A stretch of 64,000 bases of DNA from contig JACJYM010000002.1 in assembly GCA_020636155.1 (NCBI GenBank), positions 1 through 64,000 of the forward strand, in the 5' to 3' direction. The translations under genes were made by a program, and so were the position numbers. This DNA is from Lewinellaceae bacterium. GTDB lineage: Bacteria > Bacteroidota > Bacteroidia > Chitinophagales > Saprospiraceae. Under the pieces are notes generated by a model. That model had not been told where the DNA came from. It did no database searches and was given only the letters and a program-made list of their open reading frames with translations. Of the stretch, positions 37,813-45,656 are shown one piece after another; the stretch's first letter is position 1, and each line of letters begins with the position of its first letter.

Positions 37813-38118
37813 GTGAAAGGGTTGGTAATTATCGGTATGATCCTGATATCAGCTTGAAAATCACCTAAGAAATTGACTGCTTATGATGCACTGAGGGTCA
37901 GGTGACATTTTTTTATTGTACTCCATTTTGACATGGAGACTTTTGAAGAATCGATTAAATGTTGTACATGGCAAACTACGTCAATCAAATATGGTATTTG
38001 GAAATATTAAAATGAAAATGGAGAAGTAATTTATCAAAAAGATGAGACTATTGATTTGGTAAACAATCCTAGATATAGAGAAATCACAGAAGGTTTAAAA
38101 AGGGAGATGAATCGATGA
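37813..38118 (+). pseudogene. Decayed copy of the preceding lipoprotein gene
   Basis: From 37837 the bases read MILISA-stop-KSPKKLTAYDAL, closely matching ISACKSPKELTAYDLC of the previous gene, with the lipobox Cys codon replaced by TGA (37855-37857). A further open segment from 37927 to 38118 (METFEESIKCCTWQTTSIKY ..., with one internal TAA) ends at a TGA. The pattern shows a tandem duplicate in decay. About 150 bp of gene-free DNA follow before 38268. Confidence 0.65.
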
Positions 38119-38267
38119 GAAGCTTTTTTTGCCAATAAAACTTGACCGACTGAATCTAGAACTTCTAATCATTTAAATTTTCGTTTTTATATGCCCTAGA
38201 CGACATTTTGTGGGTAATTACAATTTTTATTGCGGGCATTTTATGTAATCCTAAGTAGGGGGTCATC

Positions 38268-39008
38268 TTGTATGAAAAAATGACCATGAAATCAGCAAAT
38301 ATTAAGGAAATAAAAATGGGGTTTAGATGTAATCAACAATGGTCTGACATGACTGGAAATGAAGTCTCTCGACATTGTGAGTTGTGTCAAAAAGCGGTCA
38401 TGAATTTTAGTGATTTTACGAATAAACAAGTGATCGACTTCATGTCCAATTCTAAGAATCAGAATGTTTGTGCTAAGTTGAGTCAGGCACAGCTTAACTC
38501 AATAAATTGTGAATTGCAAGAAGTCCACAAAACACCTGTTCTTAAATCCCTAGCTCTTGCTACTACAGTCTCGACTATGCTTGCTTGTGGTACTTCAAAT
38601 AAAATTACGGAACCAGAGGAACAACATTTTGAAAATCAATTAGAAATCATATCCAAGTTAAATAATCCGGATACATCCAAAGTAATTCTTATAGAAGGAT
38701 TAATTCTTGATGAAAATTCGGAGCCATTAATAGGCGCTAATTTTATTTTACAAAATACACATATTGGTTTTATCACTGATATTGACGGTAGCTTTCATAT
38801 TGAAATTCCTAAAAATGAAGCAGATCATGACCTAGTTTTAATAGAATACCTTGGATATAAAACATTAGAAATTCCACTAACAGAGATTCAGAATAAATCA
38901 ATTCAAATTGAACTCAAACAATCCGAAGTATTGCTTGGAGAGATGGTAATTGTCAGACCACCTCTGCATAAAAGGATTTGGAATAAAATTACCCGTTTTT
39001 TCTTGTAG
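38268..39008 (+). CDS. Protein with CarboxypepD_reg-like domain and Bacteroidetes Cys-rich N-terminal domain
   Basis: The first half resembles a small cysteine-containing domain of Bacteroidetes (FRCNQQWSDMT, RHCELCQKAVMNFS). The second half (VILIEGLILDENSEPLIGAN ... FITDIDGSFHIEIP) is a carboxypeptidase-regulatory-like beta domain, often found before TonB-dependent receptors. The ATGs at 38280 and 38286 are more likely starts than TTG 38268. A hydrophobic segment lies at about residues 90-106 and ends in LACG. It lies 90 bp upstream of the vWA protein, which begins with the same domain type, so they may act together. Confidence 0.75.
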   Translation: MYEKMTMKSANIKEIKMGFRCNQQWSDMTGNEVSRHCELCQKAVMNFSDFTNKQVIDFMSNSKNQNVCAKLSQAQLNSINCELQEVHKTPVLKSLALATTVSTMLACGTSNKITEPEEQHFENQLEIISKLNNPDTSKVILIEGLILDENSEPLIGANFILQNTHIGFITDIDGSFHIEIPKNEADHDLVLIEYLGYKTLEIPLTEIQNKSIQIELKQSEVLLGEMVIVRPPLHKRIWNKITRFFL

Positions 39009-39098
39009 AGGAATTTCCAATATGTCAATAAGTAAAATCTTTGATAGGGTTACCCAATGGACTGATTCCATTTTTATCACTTTTAAAAATTATACGTT

Positions 39099-41102
39099 AT
39101 GAAAAAAATTACTCTATTTCTTGCAATTGCCATACTGCCGATGACTCATTACAGCTATTGTCAAACCGCATTGGAAGGAAAAGTCACCCAGGCGGATACT
39201 GGTGAGCCTGTGATTTTTGGCACCGTTGCTGTATTTCAAGATTCCGTCTTGGTTACTGGGACTGATACTGACATTGATGGTAATTATTTTATTTATAATC
39301 TGAGTCCAGGTGTATATGACATCGAAGCTTCTTATGTGGGATTGACCACGACGAGAATTACGGATATTATCGTTAAAGCCAATAAGACCAATCGGCTAGA
39401 CATTGTGATGAGTGTGAGCAATAATTTACTTGAGCAAGTTGTTGTCACTCAATATTGTGCTAAATTAATTGATTCTGATAATACCACGTCTGGCGCTATT
39501 GTTACCAGTGAGTCGATAAAATCATTGCCTATTAAAGGCATCAATAACATTGTGGGAACAGCGGCAGGATATGCAACAGAAAGTCAAATTACCATCAGAG
39601 GCTCTAGGAGTGACCCTACCATTTATTGTGTCGATGGGGTAAGGGTAAGAAACCCTTCTTACGAAGATCAAGAGACATACGCTACTTTTAAGGAAAATAC
39701 ATTTGCAAATCCTGTGGACGAGGCACTTTCTACACTTTCAATTGACGTGGATCGTGCCGCTTACAGCAATGTGAGAAGGTTTCTAGAGCAAGGACAAATG
39801 CCACCAGTAGATGCGGTCAGAATAGAGGAAATGGTCAATTATTTCGACTATAAATATTCAGAACCTGAAAGTGATCATCCATTTGATACTTATGCACAAT
39901 TGGTCGATTGCCCCTGGAATATTGGGCATCAGCTTCTCCATGTGTCTCTGCAAGCCAAAAGATTGAAAACAGATGAACTGCCCAATAGCAACCTCGTGTT
40001 TTTGATTGACGTGTCTGGGTCGATGAGTTCTGCTAATAAGTTGCCCTTGGTCATCAGTTCATTTAAGTTACTCTTAGACCAATTGAGACCAACAGACAGA
40101 GTCGCCATTGTGACCTATGCAGGTAGTGCAGGTGTAGCACTAGAAAGTACTCCGGCAAGCGAAAAAGATAAAATTATCCATGCTCTGAATCTACTGCAAT
40201 CAGGAGGATCGACCGCCGGCGCCGAAGGAATACTCACAGCCTACCAGATTGCGAAAGAAAACTTTATCAAGGGAGGAAATAATCGAGTAATTCTTGCTAC
40301 GGATGGAGACTTCAATGTCGGCGTAAGTGATAACGATTCTCTAGAAAAACTCATCGAAAAAGAAAGGAAATCCGGTGTCTTCTTTTCGATTCTCGGTTAT
40401 GGTATGGGTAACTATAAGGATGATAAAATGCAAATATTGGCTCAAAAAGGAAATGGAAATCATGCCTATATCGACAATATGAAGGAAGCATATAAGGTAT
40501 TGGTGACGGAGTTTTCAGGAACGGTTTTCACCGTGGCCAAGGATGTGAAAATTCAAATAGAATTCAATCCTGCTTATGTGCAGGCTTACCGATTAATTGG
40601 GTATGAAAGTAGATTGCTGGCTAAAGAAGATTTTAACAATGATATGAAGGATGCAGGTGAGATGGGAGCAGGACATGCGGTTACTGCCATTTACGAAATA
40701 ATCCCTGTAGGGGCTAATAGTCAATATGTAGGTCAGGTGGACGAATTGCAGTATCAAAATCTCAAAAAATCAGGTCAAGGAATTCAAAATGGGGAATTGG
40801 CCATCTTGAAGACTCGATACAAGCTTCCTGATGAAGACCAAAGCACCAAAAGAGATATAAAAATCAGTGTAAAGGCCACTCCTATTGATAATGTCAATGA
40901 AGAAATAAAATTTGGCTTGGGAGTCGCTCTATTCGGGCAGATTCTGAGGCAAAGTGATTATTTGCAGGGAAAACCCTATGATTTGATAATGACTCTCTGC
41001 AACGACGCTTCGACGAGGGACGGTGATGGTGATAAGTCAGAATTCATGAAATTGGTAAAATTGGCGAAAGCCATGGATGTGGAAACGATGGTGGTGAGGT
41101 AA
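39099..41102 (+). CDS. vWA-domain protein with CarboxypepD_reg and TonB-plug-like segments
   Basis: The 667-residue exported protein (signal MKKITLFLAIAILPMTHYSYCQ) has a CarboxypepD_reg domain at 24-105, a short TonB-receptor plug-like fragment at 112-185 (SIKSLPIKGINNIVGTAAGY ... IYCVDGVRVR), then a von Willebrand region whose DVSGS metal site (304-308) is intact, and a C-terminal DUF3520-like tail. Plug fragment plus vWA in one chain is typical of a Bacteroidetes family of unknown function. vWA sites bind protein ligands through Mg2+. It probably works at the outer membrane. Confidence 0.85.
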   Translation: MKKITLFLAIAILPMTHYSYCQTALEGKVTQADTGEPVIFGTVAVFQDSVLVTGTDTDIDGNYFIYNLSPGVYDIEASYVGLTTTRITDIIVKANKTNRLDIVMSVSNNLLEQVVVTQYCAKLIDSDNTTSGAIVTSESIKSLPIKGINNIVGTAAGYATESQITIRGSRSDPTIYCVDGVRVRNPSYEDQETYATFKENTFANPVDEALSTLSIDVDRAAYSNVRRFLEQGQMPPVDAVRIEEMVNYFDYKYSEPESDHPFDTYAQLVDCPWNIGHQLLHVSLQAKRLKTDELPNSNLVFLIDVSGSMSSANKLPLVISSFKLLLDQLRPTDRVAIVTYAGSAGVALESTPASEKDKIIHALNLLQSGGSTAGAEGILTAYQIAKENFIKGGNNRVILATDGDFNVGVSDNDSLEKLIEKERKSGVFFSILGYGMGNYKDDKMQILAQKGNGNHAYIDNMKEAYKVLVTEFSGTVFTVAKDVKIQIEFNPAYVQAYRLIGYESRLLAKEDFNNDMKDAGEMGAGHAVTAIYEIIPVGANSQYVGQVDELQYQNLKKSGQGIQNGELAILKTRYKLPDEDQSTKRDIKISVKATPIDNVNEEIKFGLGVALFGQILRQSDYLQGKPYDLIMTLCNDASTRDGDGDKSEFMKLVKLAKAMDVETMVVR

Positions 41103-41111
41103 GTTGATTGG

Positions 41112-41846
41112 TTAGCGGTTTTTTCTAGCGGCAAGTGCCTGTTGATATAATTGCATATCATCCCGATTGAGTTCGGCAATTAAGGATTGCAATTCATCAG
41201 GCACTTGTTTTTTTGTGCTGCCAGTTTTGTTCACCGTAAATTTTTTAGTGGCTTGCCAACCCATCAATTCCGAAAGCAAAATTAAATCATCTTCATAATT
41301 TTCGACGATACCAATGAAGTCAAAATCCTCTAATTGAAGTCCAGCTAAAAATTTTGACATTCGATTTCTATTCATTTCGAGAGAGGCATATTCTATCAAA
41401 GATTTTTCCATTTTAGCTAAGATATTGAGCCTCCTTTTCTTTTCATCGAGTTCTTCGTGTAATCTTTTTGATAGGTAATAATAATTTGAAATGACTCTTT
41501 CGACGGGGTTTCTCAACCACGTTATCAGTTTATATTGCTTTGGCAATGAAATAAGAGCTTCGAGTTCCGAAATTTTAAAATGACCGTGTATGACCTTTGG
41601 TTGTTTTGATACAAATGCATCATTGATGGGTACCATATTGATGAGAGATTCGTTTTTATGGTGTAAATCCATTCTCACAACCTCGAGGTATTGGTATTCG
41701 TCTCTTAAGGTTTTTAGGAAGGAAGTGCCGGCCGTTTTAGGAATATGGATAGAGATAAGTTGCACAGAATTCCAATCTGCTTTTCGATAATTAACACCCG
41801 AAAATGCAAATTTATAATTGATTAATTTATTGTAATTTAGCCTCAT
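41112..41846 (-). CDS. Sulfotransferase family protein
   Basis: The 244-residue protein has the PAPS-binding motif HIPKTAGTSF (34-43) of the sulfotransferase-2-like carbohydrate sulfotransferases, followed by HGHF (near residue 87) and LRNPVERVISNYYYL, the 3'-phosphate-binding motif. It would transfer sulfate from PAPS to a sugar hydroxyl. It is the last gene of a tightly packed minus-strand run that begins at 56981, so the acceptor is probably the glycan exported by the adjoining ABC transporter. Confidence 0.85.
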   Translation of the reverse strand: MRLNYNKLINYKFAFSGVNYRKADWNSVQLISIHIPKTAGTSFLKTLRDEYQYLEVVRMDLHHKNESLINMVPINDAFVSKQPKVIHGHFKISELEALISLPKQYKLITWLRNPVERVISNYYYLSKRLHEELDEKKRRLNILAKMEKSLIEYASLEMNRNRMSKFLAGLQLEDFDFIGIVENYEDDLILLSELMGWQATKKFTVNKTGSTKKQVPDELQSLIAELNRDDMQLYQQALAARKNR

Positions 41847-41889
41847 TGCGATGTTTAATTTTCGTCATTCATCAAAAATTAAAGTATAC

Positions 41890-42696
41890 TTATCTACACA
41901 AATCTACATATTGTTCGACTCCAGAAGAAACATCGTAAGTAGAATCAATAAATTTTCCTTTGTCTAATAATATGACCCTACTTGCCAATTCTTCTATCTT
42001 ATGCACGTGGTGGGAGGCGAAAACCAGAGCTTTATGATTATTCCGGTAGGTCACCCTCAAGTGATCAAAACAGCGTTCTTTAAATCCGGGATCAGAAAAG
42101 CTGAACCCTTCATCTATGAACAGAACATCACAATCTACAGACATAGCCACCGACATTGCCAATCGTGTTTGCATCCCGGAGGAATATTTACCCAGCGGGG
42201 CATTTAGATGTTTTCCGAGTCCGGAGAGTTGGGAGATAAATTCTAATTTTTCTTCAATTTCCTCCTTTGTCATTCCAAAATAAGCACCTTTTAGGAAAAT
42301 ATTCTGAACACCGGTTAAGTATTGATTCAGGCCCGATTTAATGGCAAAAACACTGCATACTTTTTTTACATCTTTGTTGTAGGTAATTTGGCCTATTTTA
42401 GTATCGTAAATACCCGCAAGCATACGTATTAGTGTGGTTTTTCCGCATCCATTGACCCCTAGTAGAGCCGTAATTTCATTTGAATAAAGAGAAAAATTTA
42501 AGTCATTTAATGCCCAAAATTCATGTTTTCTAAGTGTTTTGCTTGGTTTATTTAAAGACAAAGTATCGGCAGCGATTTCATGCATACCATATATCATATT
42601 GTATTTTGTGTTGCTACAAAATTTCTTGTACAATCCCTTTACATTGACTAGTTCGATACTATTCGGATTCCTGATATTGGTGCGACTCTCAATCAT
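41890..42696 (-). CDS. Polysaccharide ABC exporter ATP-binding protein (Wzt/TagH-like)
   Basis: The 268-residue ATPase starts at the ATG at 42696, which overlaps the permease stop in an ATGA junction; a longer frame to 42783 is unlikely. Walker A is GVNGCGKT (80-87), the signature is YSSGMQTRL and Walker B is DVLFIDEG. The pattern KHEFWALNDLNFSLYSNEIT is typical of Wzt/TagH-type polysaccharide exporters. It lacks the C-terminal carbohydrate-binding domain of some Wzt proteins. Confidence 0.92.
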   Translation of the reverse strand: MIESRTNIRNPNSIELVNVKGLYKKFCSNTKYNMIYGMHEIAADTLSLNKPSKTLRKHEFWALNDLNFSLYSNEITALLGVNGCGKTTLIRMLAGIYDTKIGQITYNKDVKKVCSVFAIKSGLNQYLTGVQNIFLKGAYFGMTKEEIEEKLEFISQLSGLGKHLNAPLGKYSSGMQTRLAMSVAMSVDCDVLFIDEGFSFSDPGFKERCFDHLRVTYRNNHKALVFASHHVHKIEELASRVILLDKGKFIDSTYDVSSGVEQYVDLCR

Positions 42697-43493
42697 ATAT
42701 TGCTTCGTTCTAATATGGTTGGAAATTCTTTGATAAAAAATCTCAATATCAAAGCAAATAAAATGATAACCAAACTTATCCAAAGGATGGTATTACTAAA
42801 TTCGTACCACGTACCTTCAAAAATGAGATTCCTGATACTATTGATGAGGTAGTTTAGTGGGTTATAAAAGTTGATTTTGGCCAACGTTCCATTCATTACT
42901 TTGGGACTGTAAATTATCGGTGTCAGTAGCATCACTAATCGCATGATATTATCAAAAAAGAAACTAAAATCTTTGGCGATTCCGGACAGAGTTCCAATCA
43001 ATAGCCCTAAACATGTACCCAATAATCCAAGAATCAAGATTGGCATGATGGATATTAATATTTGAATATGAATAGAGATTCCTGAAATTAGGAAAAACAG
43101 AATTGTCAAACTAAAGGGGATGAGAAATTTAATGAACGAAACGCAAAATTCGCTGAGTACAATGATGCCCAATGGCAACTTATTGACAAGCACTATCTTT
43201 CCATAATTATTAAATATATTGGAACAGTTTTTATAGGCTTCGAAAAAAAATCCCCATGACACTATTCCTAATAGAACATACGCATAGTATGGAACTTCGG
43301 TTTCACCCGGATTAATGACCCCTGCTTGCTTGATAAAAAGCCACGTTGTAATGGTGAAAAGTGGATAAATAATCAACCATGCCCAACCTAAAAAGCTGTG
43401 CTTAAACTCCGCAAATAACCGCATGTTGACCATTTGGCGGAGCAAAAAAATCTTGCTTTCAATCGTTTGATTTACGGGAATATTATTGGGCAT
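42693..43493 (-). CDS. Polysaccharide ABC exporter permease (Wzm-like)
   Basis: The 266-residue ABC-2 permease has six hydrophobic segments, with YPLFTITTWLFIKQAGV near the start and VMLLTPIIYSPKVM and FYNPLNYLINSIRNLIFEG near the C-terminus, characteristic of Wzm/TagG transporters that export lipid-linked polysaccharides across the inner membrane. It pairs with the overlapping ATPase gene downstream and overlaps the upstream glycosyltransferase gene by 11 bp. Confidence 0.92.
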   Translation of the reverse strand: MPNNIPVNQTIESKIFLLRQMVNMRLFAEFKHSFLGWAWLIIYPLFTITTWLFIKQAGVINPGETEVPYYAYVLLGIVSWGFFFEAYKNCSNIFNNYGKIVLVNKLPLGIIVLSEFCVSFIKFLIPFSLTILFFLISGISIHIQILISIMPILILGLLGTCLGLLIGTLSGIAKDFSFFFDNIMRLVMLLTPIIYSPKVMNGTLAKINFYNPLNYLINSIRNLIFEGTWYEFSNTILWISLVIILFALILRFFIKEFPTILERSNI

Positions 43494-44601
43494 GAGTCAG
43501 TTTGTTATAAAGTTGAGTATAAGACTCTACCGCCTCATCGAGGGTAAATTTCTTTAATTTCTTGTATTTAAATTCCGATTGAAGGGCCAGATCATAAGCC
43601 TCCGTAAAATCCTTTGGGTCGGTAGAATCGCAGTTTATAAATTGATTGCTTACCACTTCTACGAGAGCCCCTTGACCCGAATGTACGATTGGCGTGCCGA
43701 TGGCTGAAGCCTCTGCTGCTACGAAGCAGAAACCCTCTGAATAAGATGGTATGATTATGAACTTGGCCTTACACACCATTTGTAATAAATCTTGTTTAGA
43801 CAATTCATGATACAACTCCACTTCCTGTGATAATCCTGCTTCCTTGATTTGTGAAATTACTTTTTTAAACATCGAATGCGGCACTTTTGGTATGACCATT
43901 TTTAGCTTAATCTTTCGATTGTTGTCCCAGTTTTTATAGGATTCAATAAGAATATTTATTCCTTTAGAAATTCCCAATCTGCCTACAAAGATACAATATG
44001 GCTCCGCTATTTGATGATTTAAATGTGACTTAATGTTTTCGAAGTATGGATAGTCCAACCCGTTATAAATGTTTGTGATTTTATCTTTATGTCTTCTGCT
44101 GGAGTTCAACTGTTTTGCGGTATATTCTGAGACTGCAATGATTTGGTCAAACGAAAGTCGATTAATCATTTGTTCATAAATGTAAAAAAAGCAAGCTGCG
44201 AATTTTGAAATATACGGTAGCTTAAACCATAATTTGTTCCAGTATTCGTGCCACGTAATGACAATTTTTTTTCTCCTAATGCGAGCAGCGAGATACGCTG
44301 GTAGTGCCGCATTATAGGTCGTTGTATGGATGATGTCGAAGTTTTTAGCGTATTTATAAGTTGAAAAAAAACCTAGAATTGAAAAAAAATAACGATTTTT
44401 CACAGCAAGACGTTTCACAGAAATACCATTGATGACTTCCTCCATTGGAAGAGATTGGTCGTGTCGTGTCGTGATTACTTTTACTTGATATCCTTGGTGG
44501 ACTAACTTATTGCACAAATCCCAAAAAAGCGTCTCTACTCCTCCTACATAAGGGTAGAAATGTTCTAACACGAATAAAATACGTTTTGGGATTTTGGACA
44601 A
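43483..44601 (-). CDS. GT4-family glycosyltransferase
   Basis: The 372-residue GT-B enzyme starts with FVLEHFYPYVGGVETLFWDL, typical of family 4 retaining glycosyltransferases, and has the C-terminal donor site IFVGRLGISKGINILIESY and SYSEGFCFVAAEASAIGTPI. It would add a sugar to the growing glycan in the cytosol. It sits between a DUF2304 gene (3-bp gap) and the exporter permease (11-bp overlap), so it is part of the glycan operon. Confidence 0.9.
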   Translation of the reverse strand: MSKIPKRILFVLEHFYPYVGGVETLFWDLCNKLVHQGYQVKVITTRHDQSLPMEEVINGISVKRLAVKNRYFFSILGFFSTYKYAKNFDIIHTTTYNAALPAYLAARIRRKKIVITWHEYWNKLWFKLPYISKFAACFFYIYEQMINRLSFDQIIAVSEYTAKQLNSSRRHKDKITNIYNGLDYPYFENIKSHLNHQIAEPYCIFVGRLGISKGINILIESYKNWDNNRKIKLKMVIPKVPHSMFKKVISQIKEAGLSQEVELYHELSKQDLLQMVCKAKFIIIPSYSEGFCFVAAEASAIGTPIVHSGQGALVEVVSNQFINCDSTDPKDFTEAYDLALQSEFKYKKLKKFTLDEAVESYTQLYNKLTHAQ

Positions 44602-44604
44602 GGC

Positions 44605-44970
44605 TTATACTTTGGTTTTATTTTGCTTAATTTCTTCAGCTAGTAATGCAATTTCTTTAGAAAGCTTCGTGATATGGCGATTTTGTTGATTTACTCTGAT
44701 ATTGGTACTCACAAAGGCGGCTGATAATAAGCCCACGAGTAAAAATAATATCGCATTGACGTTGCTTTTAAAGTCAAGAATATTGGCGATGTGGTGAGAT
44801 ACCGCATCTGGAAATAGTGCCAACATGATGAATAGTAACGACAGTATTAATCCAAACCAACTATCTTTCAAACTGCTTTTTTGGGTAATAATATTCTTAA
44901 GTGTCCAAATCACAAAGGCTATTCCAATGAAGCTTACCAGAATTTGAAATATTCGAATATCCATAATCAA
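44605..44970 (-). CDS. DUF2304 family membrane protein
   Basis: The 121-residue protein has about three hydrophobic segments, a central GLILSLLFIMLALFPDAVSH and a C-terminal coiled-coil tail, matching DUF2304. Genes of this family often accompany polyprenyl-phosphate GT2 enzymes, as here, where it overlaps the GT2 gene by 4 bp. A helper role for that enzyme is likely but not demonstrated. Confidence 0.8.
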   Translation of the reverse strand: MIMDIRIFQILVSFIGIAFVIWTLKNIITQKSSLKDSWFGLILSLLFIMLALFPDAVSHHIANILDFKSNVNAILFLLVGLLSAAFVSTNIRVNQQNRHITKLSKEIALLAEEIKQNKTKV

Positions 44971-45650
44971 AGTTTTAATTTTTTATTTATCAAACTCAAG
45001 GCGGTTTTGACACCTTTACCAAAATTCTGACCCTTAGAAAGTGAGTAATCTGTGTAGCTCACTTTGATCGGAGCATCCATAATGTTGAGTTCCAATTTTT
45101 TTGCCTTCCATATCATCTCAGAACAGACACCATACCCATCGATTTCTAGATTTAACGCATCAATGGCTTTTCGGTTAAGGAGCCTGAAGCCACTTTGACT
45201 GTCGTGCTCATGATCCACGAGCATATTGGTAAATATATTGGCTAGAAAATTGTAAAGCCGTCGTTTAGTAGGGATGATATTCTCTTCATTGACAAATCTA
45301 TTCCCAATGACAATATCAGCTTGGTGTCTTCTCATGGTTTCGATCATAGTATGCAGGCATTCTGCACTATGCTGTCCATCAGCATCCATCAACATAAGAT
45401 ACTGAATTTTTTTGTTTCTCGCATATTCGATGGCAAGCTGTGTTGCGGCACCCACACCTCTGTTTATTGGTAACTTCAATGTCCTAATTCCAAATGTACT
45501 CGCAATGTCCGTGGTATTATCATCACTTCCATCATCTATGACTATAATATTTTCAAATCCATTTTCATGAATAGATTTGATCACCGAGCCAATCACAGAG
45601 GCTTCATTATATGCAGGAAGACAAATATATATGTCGGATTTATCAATCAT
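44967..45650 (-). CDS. GT2-family glycosyltransferase (dolichol-phosphate mannosyltransferase-like)
   Basis: The 227-residue GT-A enzyme begins ICLPAYNEASVIGSVIKSIH with the metal site in DADGQH and the later VIGNRFV and SQSGFRLLNRKAI motifs of DPM1-type enzymes. It probably makes a polyprenyl-phosphate-linked sugar, the donor for a GT-C membrane enzyme. The GT-C-like protein is the next gene upstream (6-bp gap), which supports a lipid-sugar supply role. Confidence 0.88.
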   Translation of the reverse strand: MIDKSDIYICLPAYNEASVIGSVIKSIHENGFENIIVIDDGSDDNTTDIASTFGIRTLKLPINRGVGAATQLAIEYARNKKIQYLMLMDADGQHSAECLHTMIETMRRHQADIVIGNRFVNEENIIPTKRRLYNFLANIFTNMLVDHEHDSQSGFRLLNRKAIDALNLEIDGYGVCSEMIWKAKKLELNIMDAPIKVSYTDYSLSKGQNFGKGVKTALSLINKKLKL

Positions 45651-45656
45651 CGATTT

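Noticed and set aside
37855..37857. TGA at the lipobox Cys position as possible recoding (Cys or selenocysteine)
   Set aside because: A second TGA and further stops follow, other genes in the window use TGA as a normal stop, and no selenocysteine element is seen. Decay of a duplicate explains it better.
42697..42783. N-terminal extension of the Wzt-like ATPase
   Set aside because: The extension lies within the permease coding region, and the ATGA overlap at 42696 is the usual coupled junction.
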